This document shows, piece by piece, positions 1 to 14,223 of a stretch of 64,000 nucleotides of DNA. Made by a program: the position numbers and the translations under genes. This DNA comes from Serinus canaria. Its lineage: Eukaryota; Chordata; Aves; Passeriformes; Fringillidae. Positions within the stretch are counted from its first letter, which is position 1; every line of letters starts with the position of its first letter. The stretch covers positions 5,555,072 to 5,619,071 of the forward strand of contig NC_066329.1 in assembly GCF_022539315.1 (NCBI RefSeq), in the 5' to 3' direction. The notes beneath the pieces were generated by a model. The model did no database searches. It was not told where the DNA came from and saw only the letters and a list, made by a program, of their open reading frames with translations.

Positions 1-815
1 TGTCACACTGCCACCACCGGGGGTGGTTTCCCAGCCGGCAGCGGAGGGAAGTGGTGAGCTGGGGTAACTGAACCTTTGCAAGGACCCTGCAGGACCCCCA
101 GCTTCTTCATACTGTGCATAGGCAGAGGGACACAGGCAAGATATGGCTTTAGCAAATCAGTGCCAAGCAAGGGTACTGCAGCAGAGGGACAGGGACAGAG
201 AGAAGCCCCCTGGAGTCCAGGTTTCATTAAGCCCCACTGCTTATGAAACATGCTCACAGGAAACAGAGCTAAGTAAACAGCATTATTCCTCACACAGAAT
301 TTAAATACAGCCACACACACAACATACCAATTCTGCCAAGAAATTCAGCAACAAAGAAAAAGTCCATTAAGAAGAACATCAGCAGTGGTATACTCAGCAA
401 GTCATCAACTATGTCCAGAAAATGGCACCATCAACAACTGTGCTTTCTCCCTACAATCCATACACCAGGTCAGGGCAGATGGATTATCCCACACACACTA
501 AAAATCCTTCAACCACCGGGGTTCCACATCTCAAAGTACTTTATTGAGTACTATTACCTGGTAGTTGCCCACCCAGAGCTATTCCCAAAAAAATCCAGGC
601 ATGCAAGATGGTTCCTCTCCTCTTCCTGAATTCTTAAGACTAATACATCCCACCAAGTCAGTCTGGATCAGCATTTGTTCATATACAAAACAGTTTCACT
701 AGGAATCGGCAGAGGAAGAGGCTGTACTCCCTTTGACCAAATAAACTATAGGTGTACAAACAAAAAACAAAAAAATCCCCAAACAAATAAAACCAACACA
801 AACCTCAAGCCCACA

Positions 816-858
816 AAAAAAAAAACAAAAAAAAAAACAAAAAAAAAAAAAAACCAAT
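816..858. repeat. A-rich low-complexity tract
   Basis: A run of adenines broken by single cytosines. It could be the tail of a decayed retroposon, but no element body is recognisable beside it. Confidence 0.8.
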
Positions 859-3800
859 AAAACGAAAAAAACACACAACAACTAAATGCTTAAATGCTAG
901 CAATTACTCTACAGAAACTCATTTTCCTAAGAGGAAAAATTCAAATCCAAAATTTTACTTCAACTGAATTTGTATTTTCCTTAGATCACGTTTCAACAAG
1001 AAGAGTACCCAGATGAAACACGATAAAAGCAATTCAAGAACTGTCAGAGCAATCAAGGCTAATTTGTAGCCACCATTTAAACTGAAAGTAGGAATTGCCA
1101 GATTTCAGCAGTATTACTTAGCAAGCCCATTTACTTTCAGCAAGACAACACATGTTCCTTCTTTGCAGGAAAACAAAAAAAGTTCCTATCTCATCTTTTT
1201 TTTTTTTTTTTTTAGCACACGATTCAGCAGTATTTAAGCATATTCCTTAAACTTTCAGCACATGAGCAATCCTAACAAATCAAATGAAAATCTACAACTT
1301 AAAGCTAAGTATGTACTTTAAAAACTTTGCTGAACTAAAATCACTGCAGGAATTGCAGTAGTCTTTAAAGCAAATATGTGACAAAGTTCTACCTATGAAA
1401 TCAGGTATTTTTTAACTACACCACTCTCCAAAAACTAACATTATTTTATATTTTTTTTAAACCAAATGAAAATGGAAGAAGTTCTCTACAGCGCCCTAAG
1501 AAAGTTAAAGGTCTTAAACAAGAATCTAACAATTCAGGGAGACAGGAAAGCTGTGCCTGAGCACTATTCAAATGCAGGTCACACTAAAAAAAGCTTTTGC
1601 TCCTGTTTCACTTTTGTTCACATCTTGTACAAGACTCGATGAGCAAGCACCTAGAACACTTAAGAGCAAAAATTCAATACACAGAAATATTATGTCCTCA
1701 AATCCAGAAACCCAGTTTTATCCTTGCACAGGAGCTGGGGCAGTGGCTGTCTGTACTGGAGCAAATGGCTCATGCTTTGAATAGCATTCCCCTGCTCCAC
1801 TGAAGCACAACACAGCAGGAATGTGGCCAATGTCAGCCTCAGCTCTGTCTGTCCACCCTGGATGACATCCTGTGCTTCCCTCTTCCCCAGCAAATCAAAT
1901 ACCTGAGGAGAAATTCCACATATCGAACTCCTAAGTTTAATAGTTCCACCACAAGACATCAAATACAGATCCACCCCAGCTGTAAAAAGACACTCTCAGA
2001 GCAGTTTTCTCATCCCCAACACCTCCTAACAACTCAAGTACTGCCAGCACTCTTCAATATCTATTATGCCCATGTGTCAGGTACTATGCCACAAAAGTTG
2101 ATCTTTGCCATTTTATAGCTGCCACCTCAATAGAAAAACTACATTCAATTCCATTAGTGCTCAGAAAGACAAAGATGGGCACTACAGCATTCTTGAATCC
2201 TCTCCTCCAACCTGCTTACTGCCAGAATTGAGGTGGCATGATGCTCCTACTTAAGTCTCTGATCTCCCTCCTGCAAGATTCCCAACATTTCATGCAGATT
2301 TTCCCAGAACTCATTAATAGAGTATTCTTATGTCACTGATTTAAACCAGTGAAGAGTAATTTAAGTGTATCAAATTTCCACAAATCCAACAGAGACAAAA
2401 CACAAATGTAGTTTTAACCATCCCTAGATTAAAACAAGCTCCATTAAGTTTTACAGGCTTAAAAAAGCAGAATGCTACTCATGCACAAACTCAAACCCAG
2501 CAGGTGTTAGAAGCAGGGTTATTTGTTTTCTTCTAAAGTGAATAAAAGATGGTAAATTACTTTTAAGTCAGAATAAATCTTTTTATTTATGTTGCTAAAG
2601 AAATATTAACAGGGACCCAACACAGAAATGCTAAGGGACAACACCAACACAGTTCTGCAGCCAGCCCACAACACACAGCACCATTCTACTACAAATGGCA
2701 CTTAATCCCATTTTTCTACTAGCTTTGATTTTTAAATAATTCCACTGGGCACCCCAAGTAACTGGTCCTATAGTGGGAAAGGGGTGAGGAAGCACAACAG
2801 AAGCAGTGTATGAAAGAGAAGACAACACAGGAAAAAAAGAGCTACACAAATGAAAATATGACAAAGAAAAATCAGTTAAAGGACAAAAGAGCAGGGAATA
2901 TCCCAAGAGCAGCCACCAAAAGCTATTTCTACATTTCCATCCCCTGAGCTGGCTGATAATTCTCAAGCACAATAATCAATAAACAGAACAGAAGCTAAAT
3001 ATAATGTCAGACCAACCAATTTTAATTATGTAGGAAGTTAAATGTTATTTAGTTTAGTTATAGACAATGAAGTAACTATCAATTGCCATTAAACTTAAAA
3101 CCATATTAAATTCTCTGAATGGCAGGAAAATACTACAAATAACTTTCTTAGGAGATCCATTTAGCAAATACCATTAAAACGCTGCTCATGAAACCCAGAA
3201 TTAGCAGGCTGACCTTTTAAAACAAAGAAAAATTTTAAGTTTCACAGGAAACCACAAGATGCCAGAGGATTTCACAGTTCAGGAAATATGGATTAAAGGT
3301 TAATCCCAAACTCATGTTTTTAAGCAACCAAATTGCTCGAGTCCTGCTGCAGCAAACCAACGACTTCACCACCTGATCCATGGTTCCTCCTGGACTCAGG
3401 ATCCTCCACAAAACCACCTCTGAACTGCAGGGCAGACATGGGAGCCTGCCCTGCAAGGATCCAGCATGAAACAGAAACCCTTCCAGGGAGTGGAGAGCCA
3501 GGAAGGATTGGGCACTGGCAGGCACGCACCACACTTAGTGCTGCAGAAAAACTGGCACCTGAACTGTCCTAGAAAACTGTGAATCTGTTCTTTAAAGCTG
3601 CAGCACATGAAGGACCTGTGCATTAGACTGCATTTATACAGATAATAAGCTATAACTGCAGAACAAACAGATTGGTCACTAGAGTTAGCAAAAGAGCCTG
3701 GTGTTTGAAGTTTATCACAGGAAATAATTAACATTGTGCTTGACAAACACCTTCAGGAGTTGCCTGGGTTTGCCAGATTTTCTTTTGGGACAGAAGGACA

Positions 3801-4811
3801 GATGACTCCATCACTTATACTCCTTCTAGCCATAACTTTCAATCAGCCTATACAGAATAAAAGATTAGCAAGGCTCTTCCCATCACAGGTTAACCCTTCA
3901 GATCACAGAGGCAAATATCTGCAGAGCCTCTCATTGAGCCTACCATTAGCTGAGCTCTGTTCCCTTTCTATTTAAGCTCTTCCTTGTCCAGGCTATCACT
4001 GCAAGAACTCAATGCACATGTCCACTTCAAAATACAGAACAACCCTGAGCACACACATTAAGCCCTGAAGGGCAGAAGCTGTGATTCCACTCAGTTCCTT
4101 CTAGGTTCTGTTCTAGACAGAACTTTCAGGTACCAGAAGCTCCATTCCAGGTACACAGGTCTGCACTGCACAATGGGAAGTTCTGCTAATCACAAAAGAA
4201 GTTATTCATATGCACCTCACAGCATCAAACAAGAACTTATAAAAGTTGCAAAAAATCACCACCTACGAGAGAGAGGTGAGAGACCCACGCATAACTCCAA
4301 GTTGGACCACACAGGTAGCTACTACTCCTACATTACAATTCAACATCAACACCAGCCCTCACAAAGGTAATGTCAGGGGACAGAATGATTCATGGAAGTC
4401 TTGACTGGTTTTCTGACATTCACCAGGGGATTTTACATCTTTCACACTTGGTATCTAAAATTCCTCTCTTCAGTCTAGCTGTGCCTTTCCCCTCACATAC
4501 CAAGAAAGAAGCACAGCTGCTTCCTCCTGCTGCAGAGAGAGGCTGCAACAATACTTTATCCTCCATCACTTCTGCTGTTCCGGACCAACCTTCCCCTGCC
4601 CCCAGACCTACTGTAGGGACACACAAGTCATGTGTCTGCAAACCCCCAAGGTGCCCCTCTGGTTTATTACTTCTCAGAGCAAAGCAATGCAAACAGCCCT
4701 GCCTATTGACTCCTTTTTTCTCCTTTACTTTGTAGCCACAGCTAGCAGCAAATCCCCTTGCACCTCAAAAATTTTGCTTTATAATTAACATCAGGAATTA
4801 CCAGTCTTAAA

Positions 4812-4840
4812 GTATCAGACCTGCTAATAAGGTCTGATAC
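4812..4840. repeat. Perfect 10-bp inverted repeat with 9-nt loop
   Basis: The arm at 4812-4821 is GTATCAGACC. The arm at 4831-4840 is its exact reverse complement, separated by nine bases. It lies in DGCR2 intron 1. No function can be assigned. Confidence 0.85.
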
Positions 4841-7800
4841 CTTCTGCTTTGTCTCTCTGCTACACTGAGATCAGCCCCAAAAAAGATTTTTTGCATCCAT
4901 CAGCCTCACTCTGCAGCTGTAAAAACAACAAACAGCAGAGCAAGGAACATCAGAACAAAACTCAGTAACAGGTAACAGTAGGAAGAAAAATAAAACTTAA
5001 AACCAGTAGATTAAGAAGCAAAGGGACGAGGGGAAAATACACCAGACTGGAAGACAGGCCAAGCCCTACTTTCAGCAAAATTAACTGAGGAGGTGTGATA
5101 AAAACCCTTCTACCCCTCACTCCTAGAACCTTCCCCTTCGGAATTCACCTAAATACACAGACAGGAACTGCAGCTAGCAACAACATGAACCTGAATAAAT
5201 ATCACTCACCACAGCACTCACTGACATGGAGACAGTGAGCAAAGTGCAAAATAAGGGTTCATGTTTGCCTACCAACAATATCTCTCCAGAACAGAAGAAC
5301 ACTGGCCAAAGCAAATTCTATGACTCATACGTTTGGGTCTCCATTTGAATTAATCAATACACTTCAAGTGGACAAAACCAGCCCCATCCAGTCACAGCAC
5401 ACCAGTGGATCACCTTGAAACTGGGCTGATCGTGGGTTTGCTTAGACCTCTATTCTGATGAGTTCTGCCATGTAAGACCAACACCTCTTGACTAAAAGAC
5501 AAGGAAGAGTTAGGAATTTGAACACACTTGTCAGCTGTATCCTGTCAAAACACAAACACCCCACCTGTAAGAGCACAACCACAGCTGCCAGCAAGCTCCC
5601 AAGTGTATGGGAAGTTCCAGCTGGGAGCTGGATGTGGGGCTTTAACCAGACCACTTGCACTGGCAAGTCTTTCTAAGCATTGCAGATTAAGTTCTTTGTG
5701 CAATATTTTTTGAAACAGAACTTGGGTAATAAAATTACTTCCTCTAGCTAGCTTTGAAGTGGAGAAAAAAACGCTGCAAGAACAAGAACTCAATTGGCTT
5801 TTAGCTGCCTAGCAAATGCTCTAATAAGAAAGCCTGATGACCTACATTCACAAGGCTCTGTACTAAACCACTATTACAAAATCCAGTATAAAGCCTGACC
5901 ATGTTTAAGTGTTTTCCATTAGCAAGCAGCAGTATCTTGTTAGAGAAATATGAAAACATGTTATTGTCTTTAGTGATGATGATCTTAATTAATCCTCTAA
6001 ATAGTATTCTGAAACATGTCAGCGTGGTCATTCCAGACTGCTTAAGCTCCCAATGCTACACAAAGACACCAAAACCTCTGCTTCTCAGTGGGATGCACTG
6101 GGATGTCAACAGAAAAAGAAACTTATAAATATTCTCAAACTGTGAAAGACTGAATTTATACCAACTTACATCTCTGATGCTCTTCCAACAACCGACAGAA
6201 ATGCACTGGTTCAGAAACTCGGGCAAAATCTAAGCTAGCACCAGAACAGCTTATTGCAACTGAGTTCACACAGCACTGAAATACTTTCTCACACAAAGAC
6301 ATCAGCTCTCTCAGCCAGCTAGTCAGATAACCTGAAGCAGATGGGTTTGAGTTGTCCTGGAAAAGATTTTATTAAATTAAACTCTACTGTGGTAAATATT
6401 CCCAAAAAGCAACAGATAGAATAAAATCAGCAAGTGTTTAAAGGAACTAATAAGTTAGTCTTTCACTCTACACCCATATAGTTGGAAGAGTTTGATACAT
6501 TCAGCTTCAATTCACATTAGCAGATTCCAAAAACAGTGAGTAACACAACTCTAGGAGAAATGCCCTACTTTGGAAAAAAAAAAAAAGAATGCTTTCAAAA
6601 ATGCACTATAAAGCAGGCAACTAGTCAAAACAAGAAGAGGAAAGACTGAAACACAAAACAAACAAACAAAAAATCCAAGTGGCAATTCTCAAAGGCTCAA
6701 AATTACCATTACAAGTTCACAGGTTCAGAAAAATCCAGCTGCCCACAGTGCCTTCAGGAACCCAAATCTGCACAGCTGGGGCCAATATCATGGTATGTTA
6801 AAAGGACCTTGTGCTGTTAGTATGGCAGAAGCACAAACAGACTCATGTAACCAAGAGAGAAAAAAACTGAGAAAAGAAAATAAATTAATTTCTTCCTAAT
6901 GTACTTAAGCCCACCTCACCCTAAATGCAGAAAAAAATAGATCCATGTAAAATCACTGCCTTTCAGATTGCATGAAAAGATACTACAGTTGAGGAGGCTT
7001 AAAAGAAGGTTTTATTTGTCTGAAGAGCACAGCAAGAACATGGATACAAAGCTAGTGTCAAATTAACATGGAAATACAAAGAGATGCCTGATCTGCCGGG
7101 ACTGAATTGTGAAGGGACTACACATTCATCTCTGAGTACATAAAACCTCCCAGGGCTCTGCAGCACTCATCTGATAGTTCCAAGTACAGATTTAAGCTAA
7201 GCAAGCTGCAGGCGTCCTTCCTAAAGCAAAAAGGCAGTTGCTACAACACACAGGTTTAAAGTAAAAAGTAAAGCAAACACCACCTGGGAAATAAATTCTA
7301 TGTCCAAGTACTCTTCTCTTTCTGCTGTCTCTCCCCAGAGGAGACGAGGGAGACTTCTTCACCACTGATTAAAGTGGTAAATTTGGTTCTGTGTGTCCTC
7401 TGTACTTGCATGAGCCAGGTTTTCCCAACTTGCACCTCATGTTTCAGGATCAAACCATGTGCTCCTAATCTATCAGACGGGTGATTTGCTTGAGACAGCA
7501 AGTTCAAGATAGCAAACCAAACAAGCCAGGTGACATCGGCAGAGAGCTGAGAGGACACCCAGAAGTGATGGGCTCTGCTCTGAGGAGGAGGGAGAGGCAT
7601 CACCATGGACAGCTCAGCCACCTCGCTCACCCGGAGCCACCACGTAAACAGGATGGAAGAGTCTATTCCAAATGGAACTCAGAAGCTCCTCACACAGCAA
7701 GGAACTCTAGCTGCAACACTACATCCAGATGCATCACCTTGGGTTCAGGAATACATATGGTTTGAGCAAAATTCATGGAATACTTATGGAGCTGCCACAG

Positions 7801-9179
7801 GGGAATTCTAACGCTACAAGTTTCAAAGCCAGTGGTGTAGGACCTGAGCAGATCAATAAAGGTTTGCTCACAAGGACACTTCTGCCAGTGAGACTACAGC
7901 ACCAAAAATCTCTTAAGCAGGTACATTATAGCTACAGCACTAGTGGAAAAATATCATTCATCTTAACAAAGTAAATCTAAGTGAAAAACTTGTGCTCATC
8001 CATCAAGCATCAGCTGTTGACAGAGGTACACTATCAAACTGGAGTGACAAATGTGACACAATATGAAAAAGGCCATTTTTGAATTTCTAGGAGGCTACAA
8101 TGCTCAACACCGGCAGAGCTCAGGGTCAAGTCTACCCACCTATAAAAGCACAGAGACAGCTCTGAATAAGCTGAACCTTTTCACCCAGCAATGCAGCAGC
8201 CTGTAGCACTTCGTGACAGCAAAAAGGAGCTGCTTGAAATCAGTTTTACATAGTACCTTCTCAGCCATAAAAGCCTCTAGCTGTAATAATACTAGGCTAC
8301 CAACACAACAGGGGCTTTTTGGCTACTTAAATGCATATCATAAGCCCTGTACATACTGCACTGCCAAAAAAACAAGCCAAAACAAAACAAGGCAGACACA
8401 GAGACGTTTCAACACCCAAGTTAGTTATTTCAATAACTCTGCCTACACTGACCCAATTGTGTTTCAGCTCTGCTGGGAACTTGCTTAGACGTAGTTCATT
8501 AATACTGTTACATTTTATTAGTCTGGGTCATAAAAGTTATTTCTAAGAGAAAGAACAAGGGGGTTTCAAAGGACACCATGGTTCTTACTCTCCTATTTTA
8601 TCACCCAGAAACAGTCTCCTGGTGTAATAGGAGGGCGATTCCCAAACCTGCAAAGCCACCCCAGGCAGCCTGACGCTTTGGCGACTGATGTTCTTTGCCA
8701 AGAGCTGCCCATGATACCCGAGGGCTTTGCCAAGCTCCAAGAGTTCAACACCCAAAAAGAAACTCCAGCTGAGCGATATACCTAGAAAAACTGTAGTTTT
8801 CTACCCGTAAACACCAACCATTTCTCCTAAGTTAATCATCTTGTGATTTTAAGCACCATGCCTAGCAGCTAGCACACGAACTCCATCGCTGAATTATTTC
8901 CCTGAAAGAAGCCCAAACAGAACCAGAAAGACGAACCAGGTGCGGCAAGCTTTTCTTCTCTCTTCCTGCCAGGATTAAATGGCACTTCGAAAGCAAGCAT
9001 TTTGTCTGGCCGTGTGGGCATCCAAGGCCCACAGCATAAGAGCAGGTAAGCAACAAGCACCTGAAAACTTAGTCACCACATTTTCTGCACTCATCACCCG
9101 TAGGGTTACGTAGATTTCTAGGCAAGCTTTCACACTTTGACACCAGGGTTTTACCCCGACTCGCAGGGTAAATCCAGGC

Positions 9180-9910
9180 TCTCTCGGATCCCGGCAGACG
9201 GCACAGGGGACCGATGCTCGGCCGCGTCCCGGCTCTGTTCAAAGGCACAAAGCAGCAGCAAAGCGCAAAGCTGCCCGGCGGGGCCGGCTCGGGGCCACTC
9301 CGCCCCCCGATCCGGGCTGTCCCCGGGGGCTCACCCTGCCGTGTGCCCGGGCCCGGCACCCCCGGCCCCGCCGCCGCCCCTACCTGGCCGCAGCGGCTCG
9401 GTGATGCTCAGCACCAGGAGGAAGAGGAGGAGGAAGGTGCCGCTGTCCGCCTTGGGCACCATTTATCCTCCGTTCATGCTCCCCCGGCACAGCGCCACAA
9501 ACCCGCGGGGAGGGACGCGCGGAGCGGCGGGAGGAGGGGCCGCCGCCGGGCCCGCGGGGGGGCCCGGTCCGCACCGAGCTTTTCCCCTGCCCTCCCTCCG
9601 CCGTTCGCCGCCGCCCCGGGCGGAGCCGGCGGCCCTGGCTGCGGCGGGAGCGGCGCGGGTCGGGCGGCCGCGCTGGGGCGGCTCGCAGGGCTCCGCCGGC
9701 GCACAAGATGGCGGCCGCGCCTCCCCGCCGCCGTGCCCGCGCCGCCACGCCCCCTCCCGCCGCGCGCCGCCCGTCCAATCGGCACTCAGGGGGCGGGGCC
9801 GAGCGCGCGGATCAGCGCACGCCCCGCCTACTTACGGCGTGGGCGGGGCCGCCGGCAGGGGGCGGTGGCGGAGCGGCCCCGCGACCCCCGGGGTGCGCCC
9901 CGGCCCCCCC
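9180..9910 (-). promoter_or_regulatory. CpG island / DGCR2 promoter
   Basis: A dense block of CpG and GC-box-like sequence (several GGGCGG/CCGCCC hexamers between 9780 and 9860) spans DGCR2 exon 1 and the few hundred bases upstream of it. Long reading frames cross it on both strands, but that is expected of CG-rich sequence without stop codons. I read it as the DGCR2 promoter. Confidence 0.75.
9384..9462 (-). CDS. DGCR2: DGCR2 exon 1 (5' coding exon only)
   Basis: DGCR2 is a single-pass membrane adhesion-receptor-like protein with LDLa, C-type lectin and VWC modules; only its first coding exon is here. The minus strand from the ATG at 9462 reads [10 protein letters not shown], then a leucine-rich signal-peptide core, then TEPLRP. 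This nearly matches the start of human DGCR2, which is the basis of the call. The exon is 79 nt (26 codons plus one base) and ends at a canonical GTAGGG donor at 9383-9382. The ectodomain, transmembrane helix and cytoplasmic tail lie beyond the left edge. The start sits inside a CpG island, and the next gene on the same strand is ESS2, as in human 22q11.2. Confidence 0.93.
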
Positions 9911-12900
9911 GGGATGGCGCTGATGGCCGCCATAATCCCCAGCACGGCCTCTATCAGCCCCCTCCGTCCTCACCAGAATGGAAGCCCCATTACCCCCAAG
10001 ACAGTCTTGCTCAGTTGGCTCTACCTCCCCAGGGCAGCCTCTATCAGTCCCCTCTTCCATCCAGAACAGCATTTCCCTGTTCCCAGCTGGAGTGTCCTTT
10101 TCTGCTGACATCCATCACTCCCTGACAGCCTTTCCCATTCCTGCTGGAACAGCCCCAACCAGTTTCCTCCGTACCCCGGGACAGCCTTTTCCCAGTCCCC
10201 TCCATCTCTATTGCCCTGGCCTTTCCCTGCCTCTGCAGGGACTTCCCAATGCCACCACCTTGCCTGCCCTGCAGCAGAGGTACAAAGCTCTGGCCTCTTC
10301 CAGCCTCAGCAACTCCCAGGTTGATCATCTTTTGCTTCTTCATTACTCTGCTCACCCCTGCCCACAGCAGGATGAGACAGTCCCTGTTCTCATGTCTGCA
10401 GGGTGACAAGGACAAGCAGCACCCGGGGCTGGACATTCCCACAGCCAGCACCCCGCAGTGCCAGAGCCAGCCAGGTGTTTCCATAGCTCCTGGAAACATT
10501 GCCTTCCCAGTTCCTGGCCTGGACAGAGAGGAAATGCACAAAGAGAACTAATTGTGTGGCTCAGGTCATTGCTAGTGGCCCTGCAAGTGACAGGTGCCTG
10601 TAGGAATTTGACCCTGGGTGTTGTCAGCCGGGCAGGGTGGTGGCTGTCCCTGGCTGCAGACAGTGGCCCGGTGCCACAACTCTCCTGGTGCTGTATGGAG
10701 GTCAGCCCAGGTGGCATCTGGGATCAAAAGGCAGTTTTAGCCTAAGATTCACTTCCCAAATTCATCTGGAATTTCCACTGACAAGGGGATGTGTTTAGGC
10801 AGCAGCAGGACATAGGCTCAGCCAGGGGCCACACACAATGGCTGGCCCACGGTCAGCAGAGAGCTGTCACTTTCCTCTGCAGGGAATTCCAGCTTTTTAG
10901 TAAACCCTATTCAAAGTCAAAACCTGGGAAGCTGCCTTGGAAGTGCTTCTATATTGCTAATATTAACAATGAGGTGTTTTCTACTCTTTTGCTACAACTT
11001 GTAGTTCTCAAATAAAACATTGCAATTCCAATAAGGTCCATTTTGACCCAATTTTACCCACTCCCCTTTTCCCAGTTAATACCAATTACTCACTATACCC
11101 AGCAGCAAACTTTTCTCAAGGGTTTTCCAGGTGGTTGTAGAGCTACTTCTTTCATGGCTCCTGCTCCCCCTCAGTCACTGACTGCCCCTTGGGTCAGCTG
11201 CCAAGCCGCAGACAGGGAACAGGAGCTTCTGTGGGATCTCTTGAGCACTCACTGCCTCTGTCCCCCCAGGAGCTGTTGCTGTGCTCAGGTCAGTAGCTCC
11301 AGGGAGGTGCTTCCTTCAATCCTAAATGCGTAGTTCACCGTGGGAGGGGAAATTGGTGCCTGGCAAGAGCTCCTCAGAGCTGGGGAGCAGCAAGCATGAG
11401 CTTGGAGCAGTGAGCCCTGGGGGCTCAGGAGCACTGTGTGCCCAGGAAGGTGCTTGGGGACCCGCTGGAATGCGTCACAAGCTGCAGGGCACTGCCTGAA
11501 GATTTAGGCCAAAACCCACTTTCCCAGCTCTCATGTGCTGCCAAACACTGCCATGATCCAAGAGCCTGTGGGGACCTGAAGTATGACAACATCCTCCAGC
11601 ACAAAGTGTGAGTGTCAACCTCCCCAGTTTTGCCCCTCCCATGGGATGCTGTGGGCACAGACTGTTCTGAGCCTCATTTGTACAGCACAGCCTCCCAGGC
11701 CTGATCAGGGTATCCTTATCCACCCCAGGGCCAGGGCATTACACCACACAGGGTGATGCATAAATAAATATCCTATGATGCCTCCACCATGAGAGCAGGG
11801 TACTGATCCCTGGCTTTTGTCCCAAGGTAAGGCAGGCCTTGTTCCCTCCATGACACATCCCACAGCACCCCAGCTCTGAAGAGGGGGGGCCCCAAGCACA
11901 CCCATGTGCCCAGCAGCCCTCTGAGCAAACGGGCCATGAACCACTGGCCCGGCAGCACCAGAGTGAAGGGTGAGAGGTGCCCAGTGCCCCAGATGGTGCC
12001 AGGACAGCTGCTGGGGCAGGGAGAGGTGGGGAAAGGGTTTAATGGTGGATGGAACCATTGATGGAACCCATCCCTGGCCCTGGGGCTCGTAACCAGCTGC
12101 TCTAAGGCCAGCAGCTGTGAGCTGGGATTGAGGCAACACGTGCAAATATGAGGAACTGAGAATTGCTCCATTTCCCCCTCCCCTGAAGGAGTGCACCCAT
12201 TTCCTTTATTTTTGTAGAGAAATAGCCCAATCCGCCAAAACAACAAAGTATCTCCAACCACAGGTTCCCTTTTGACCCAAAGAATCAGTTCCCTTACTGG
12301 AACCTGCTTTTGGAAGGGTGAAAAGCTGCAGTCCCTGCACCAGGGCAGTGCTGGTTACCCCTGGGCCAGGAAGAGGCTCCTGGCCCTGGAGGTGAAGGGC
12401 TCAGAGACCAGCTTGGGGCTCAGGGATGAGACTTAGAAGAACAAGAATCTCCTGTGGTCTCCCATTTTCTTTCCTGCCCGGGGCAAGGAGCCAAGGCCCA
12501 GGCTGCCCACAGCAAGCCCCAACAGCCTCTGGATGTGATGGTGTTCATACCACATGGACATAGGTCTACCTGGACTTCCAAGCATCCAGTAACACACCAC
12601 AGCCAGCCTGGCCACGCAGGAGAAATGTGGGGCCACCACTGCTCACTGCCAGCTACTTCTGCAGCATCAGGAGACCTCCAGATACTCATATGGCTGAGGG
12701 AGCAAGTGTGCTTGGGCCTTGCACATAGGAAAATGCAGATATATTGCAACAGCAAAAGAAAAATAATGTGCTGAAAATGGGAGAAAAAGAAATCACCAGT
12801 CATCAAGAACCAAGATGTTTTTTCACACTGGATTTGGCCCTGTAAGGCACTTTATCTGCCACTGCTACAGCAGCAAAAATATCTGGCAATGAAGAATTTA

Positions 12901-14217
12901 CTGATTTGCTAATTACAGCTAGCAGGGGCCGAACTGCAGCAGGAAGCAGAAAACACACATTACAGCAGGCATTAGAGGAACAGCCAATCTGAAGAGCACT
13001 ACAGCCCTTTCAACAGATCCAGTTTTACAGCATCTAACTGAAAATAAGTTCCATTTCCAACAAACATGTGAAGGCCTGTCAGTGGCAGAATCAAGACAGT
13101 GATTTTAGTGGGGCTGTCTAGGGTAATTCACTTGAGGGCAAACACAAAACCAACACCATCCACAGAATATTTAATGCAGTCTGCTTTTAAGCATGAATTG
13201 CACAATGTGGAGCTAACAACCTTCATATATGACATTTCCCTATTATTCCAGCTACACCTTGGTAAGAGCACAGCCAGTTTGAAATGCTGTGGCAGGGAGA
13301 TGCCCCATCCCACTCCTGATCCACGTGTCTGGAGTCCCACCTGCAGTCCCTCAAATGCTGCTCAGCCTTTCCGTGCATCCCACACTCACAGGAGCTTCTG
13401 CACCCACAAATGGGCAGGAATCCCACATCCCTGGCCTGCTCAGTGACCCAAAGGGCAGGCCAAGGTCTGACCTCCTGCCTGTGTACCTAAGAGAGGTCCT
13501 ATGCTTCATGGAGACAAGCATTTCACTATGAAATAAATAATTACTATTTGAAGTTACCTAAGAACTTGGTTCATATTTAGTCAGTTGGGTCCTTAAAGAA
13601 CAATTCTGAGAGGGTGAAAACTTTACTAAATGCACTCCTTTTACACTAATTCATGAGTACCCGAGAATAACTTTTTTGCTTAAAAAAAAAAACATAGCCT
13701 TCAAGTATTTCTGGACTAAAAAGGTAAAAATTACTAATTTTTGAGTCCTAGCAATGCCATGTTGATACATTTATTTTTACAAGGTGCACTATAAAAACTG
13801 AGTCCCTCTGAAGGGTTTTCACAGTCGGGGACATGAGTTTTGGAAGTGGCAGAGGAAGCCACACAAAAGGAAGCTCTCCACCAAGACAAACACAGCACCC
13901 AATGCCCCAGCCCTCAGAGAACACTGCAGACACTCCTCAAGTTGCTGGGTAAGACCTTCCCTGGATGATCCCTCAGCAAAACATCACCTGACTACAGCAA
14001 ATGCCAACACTGCCTAGTGTCACACAGGCTGTCCTGTACTCAGGTGTGGTGCAACAAGTGAAAACATCTGGCTACACCTGCTTCCTCCTGAAGAGTGCAC
14101 AGTGCTTCTCCAGACTGGATCACACCACACAAAGGCTCATCCCACACACATATGTCAGCTCATGTGCAGCAACCACAGCCCTGAGTGCAGGCTATGTATG
14201 GTTAAAATTGCTTCTCC
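9911..14217. other. Intergenic DGCR2-ESS2, no gene recognised
   Basis: This lies between the DGCR2 promoter and the likely 3' end of ESS2. Moderately GC-rich, CpG-poor sequence passes into AT-richer sequence after about 12.8 kb. The part from about 9,950 to 10,250 is pyrimidine-rich with loosely repeated CTCTATCAG/CCCCTC phrases. In mammals the intronless kinase gene TSSK2 lies near here; no kinase reading frame is present. Confidence 0.6.
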
Positions 14218-14223
14218 TTTATT
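14218..14223 (-). terminator. Candidate ESS2 poly(A) signal
   Basis: AATAAA on the minus strand, about 700 nt beyond the ESS2 stop. I saw no closer AATAAA or ATTAAA between it and the stop. Another minus-strand AATAAA at 13770-13775 is an alternative. Confidence 0.45.

Larger units (their letters stand above)
1..9383 (-). other. DGCR2 intron 1 (partial), no other exon seen
   Basis: This is the intron following DGCR2 coding exon 1, read on the minus strand and running off the left edge. I looked for the next exon, which in this gene encodes the LDL-receptor class A module, and saw no cysteine-rich LDLa-like reading frame. The sequence is AT-rich, with A-rich and T-rich homopolymer tracts (about 816-858 and 1195-1214) and one perfect short hairpin at 4812-4840. 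Reading frames here are short and unlike known proteins. Confidence 0.7.

Noticed and set aside
9137..10125. Two overlapping plus-strand reading frames of over 300 codons
   Set aside because: They lie in the CpG island of DGCR2, are rich in Pro/Arg/Gly/Ala, overlap each other, run antisense to the real exon, and resemble no protein family.
10000..14200. TSSK2-like kinase retrogene expected from mammalian synteny
   Set aside because: No kinase motifs appear in any frame between DGCR2 and ESS2.
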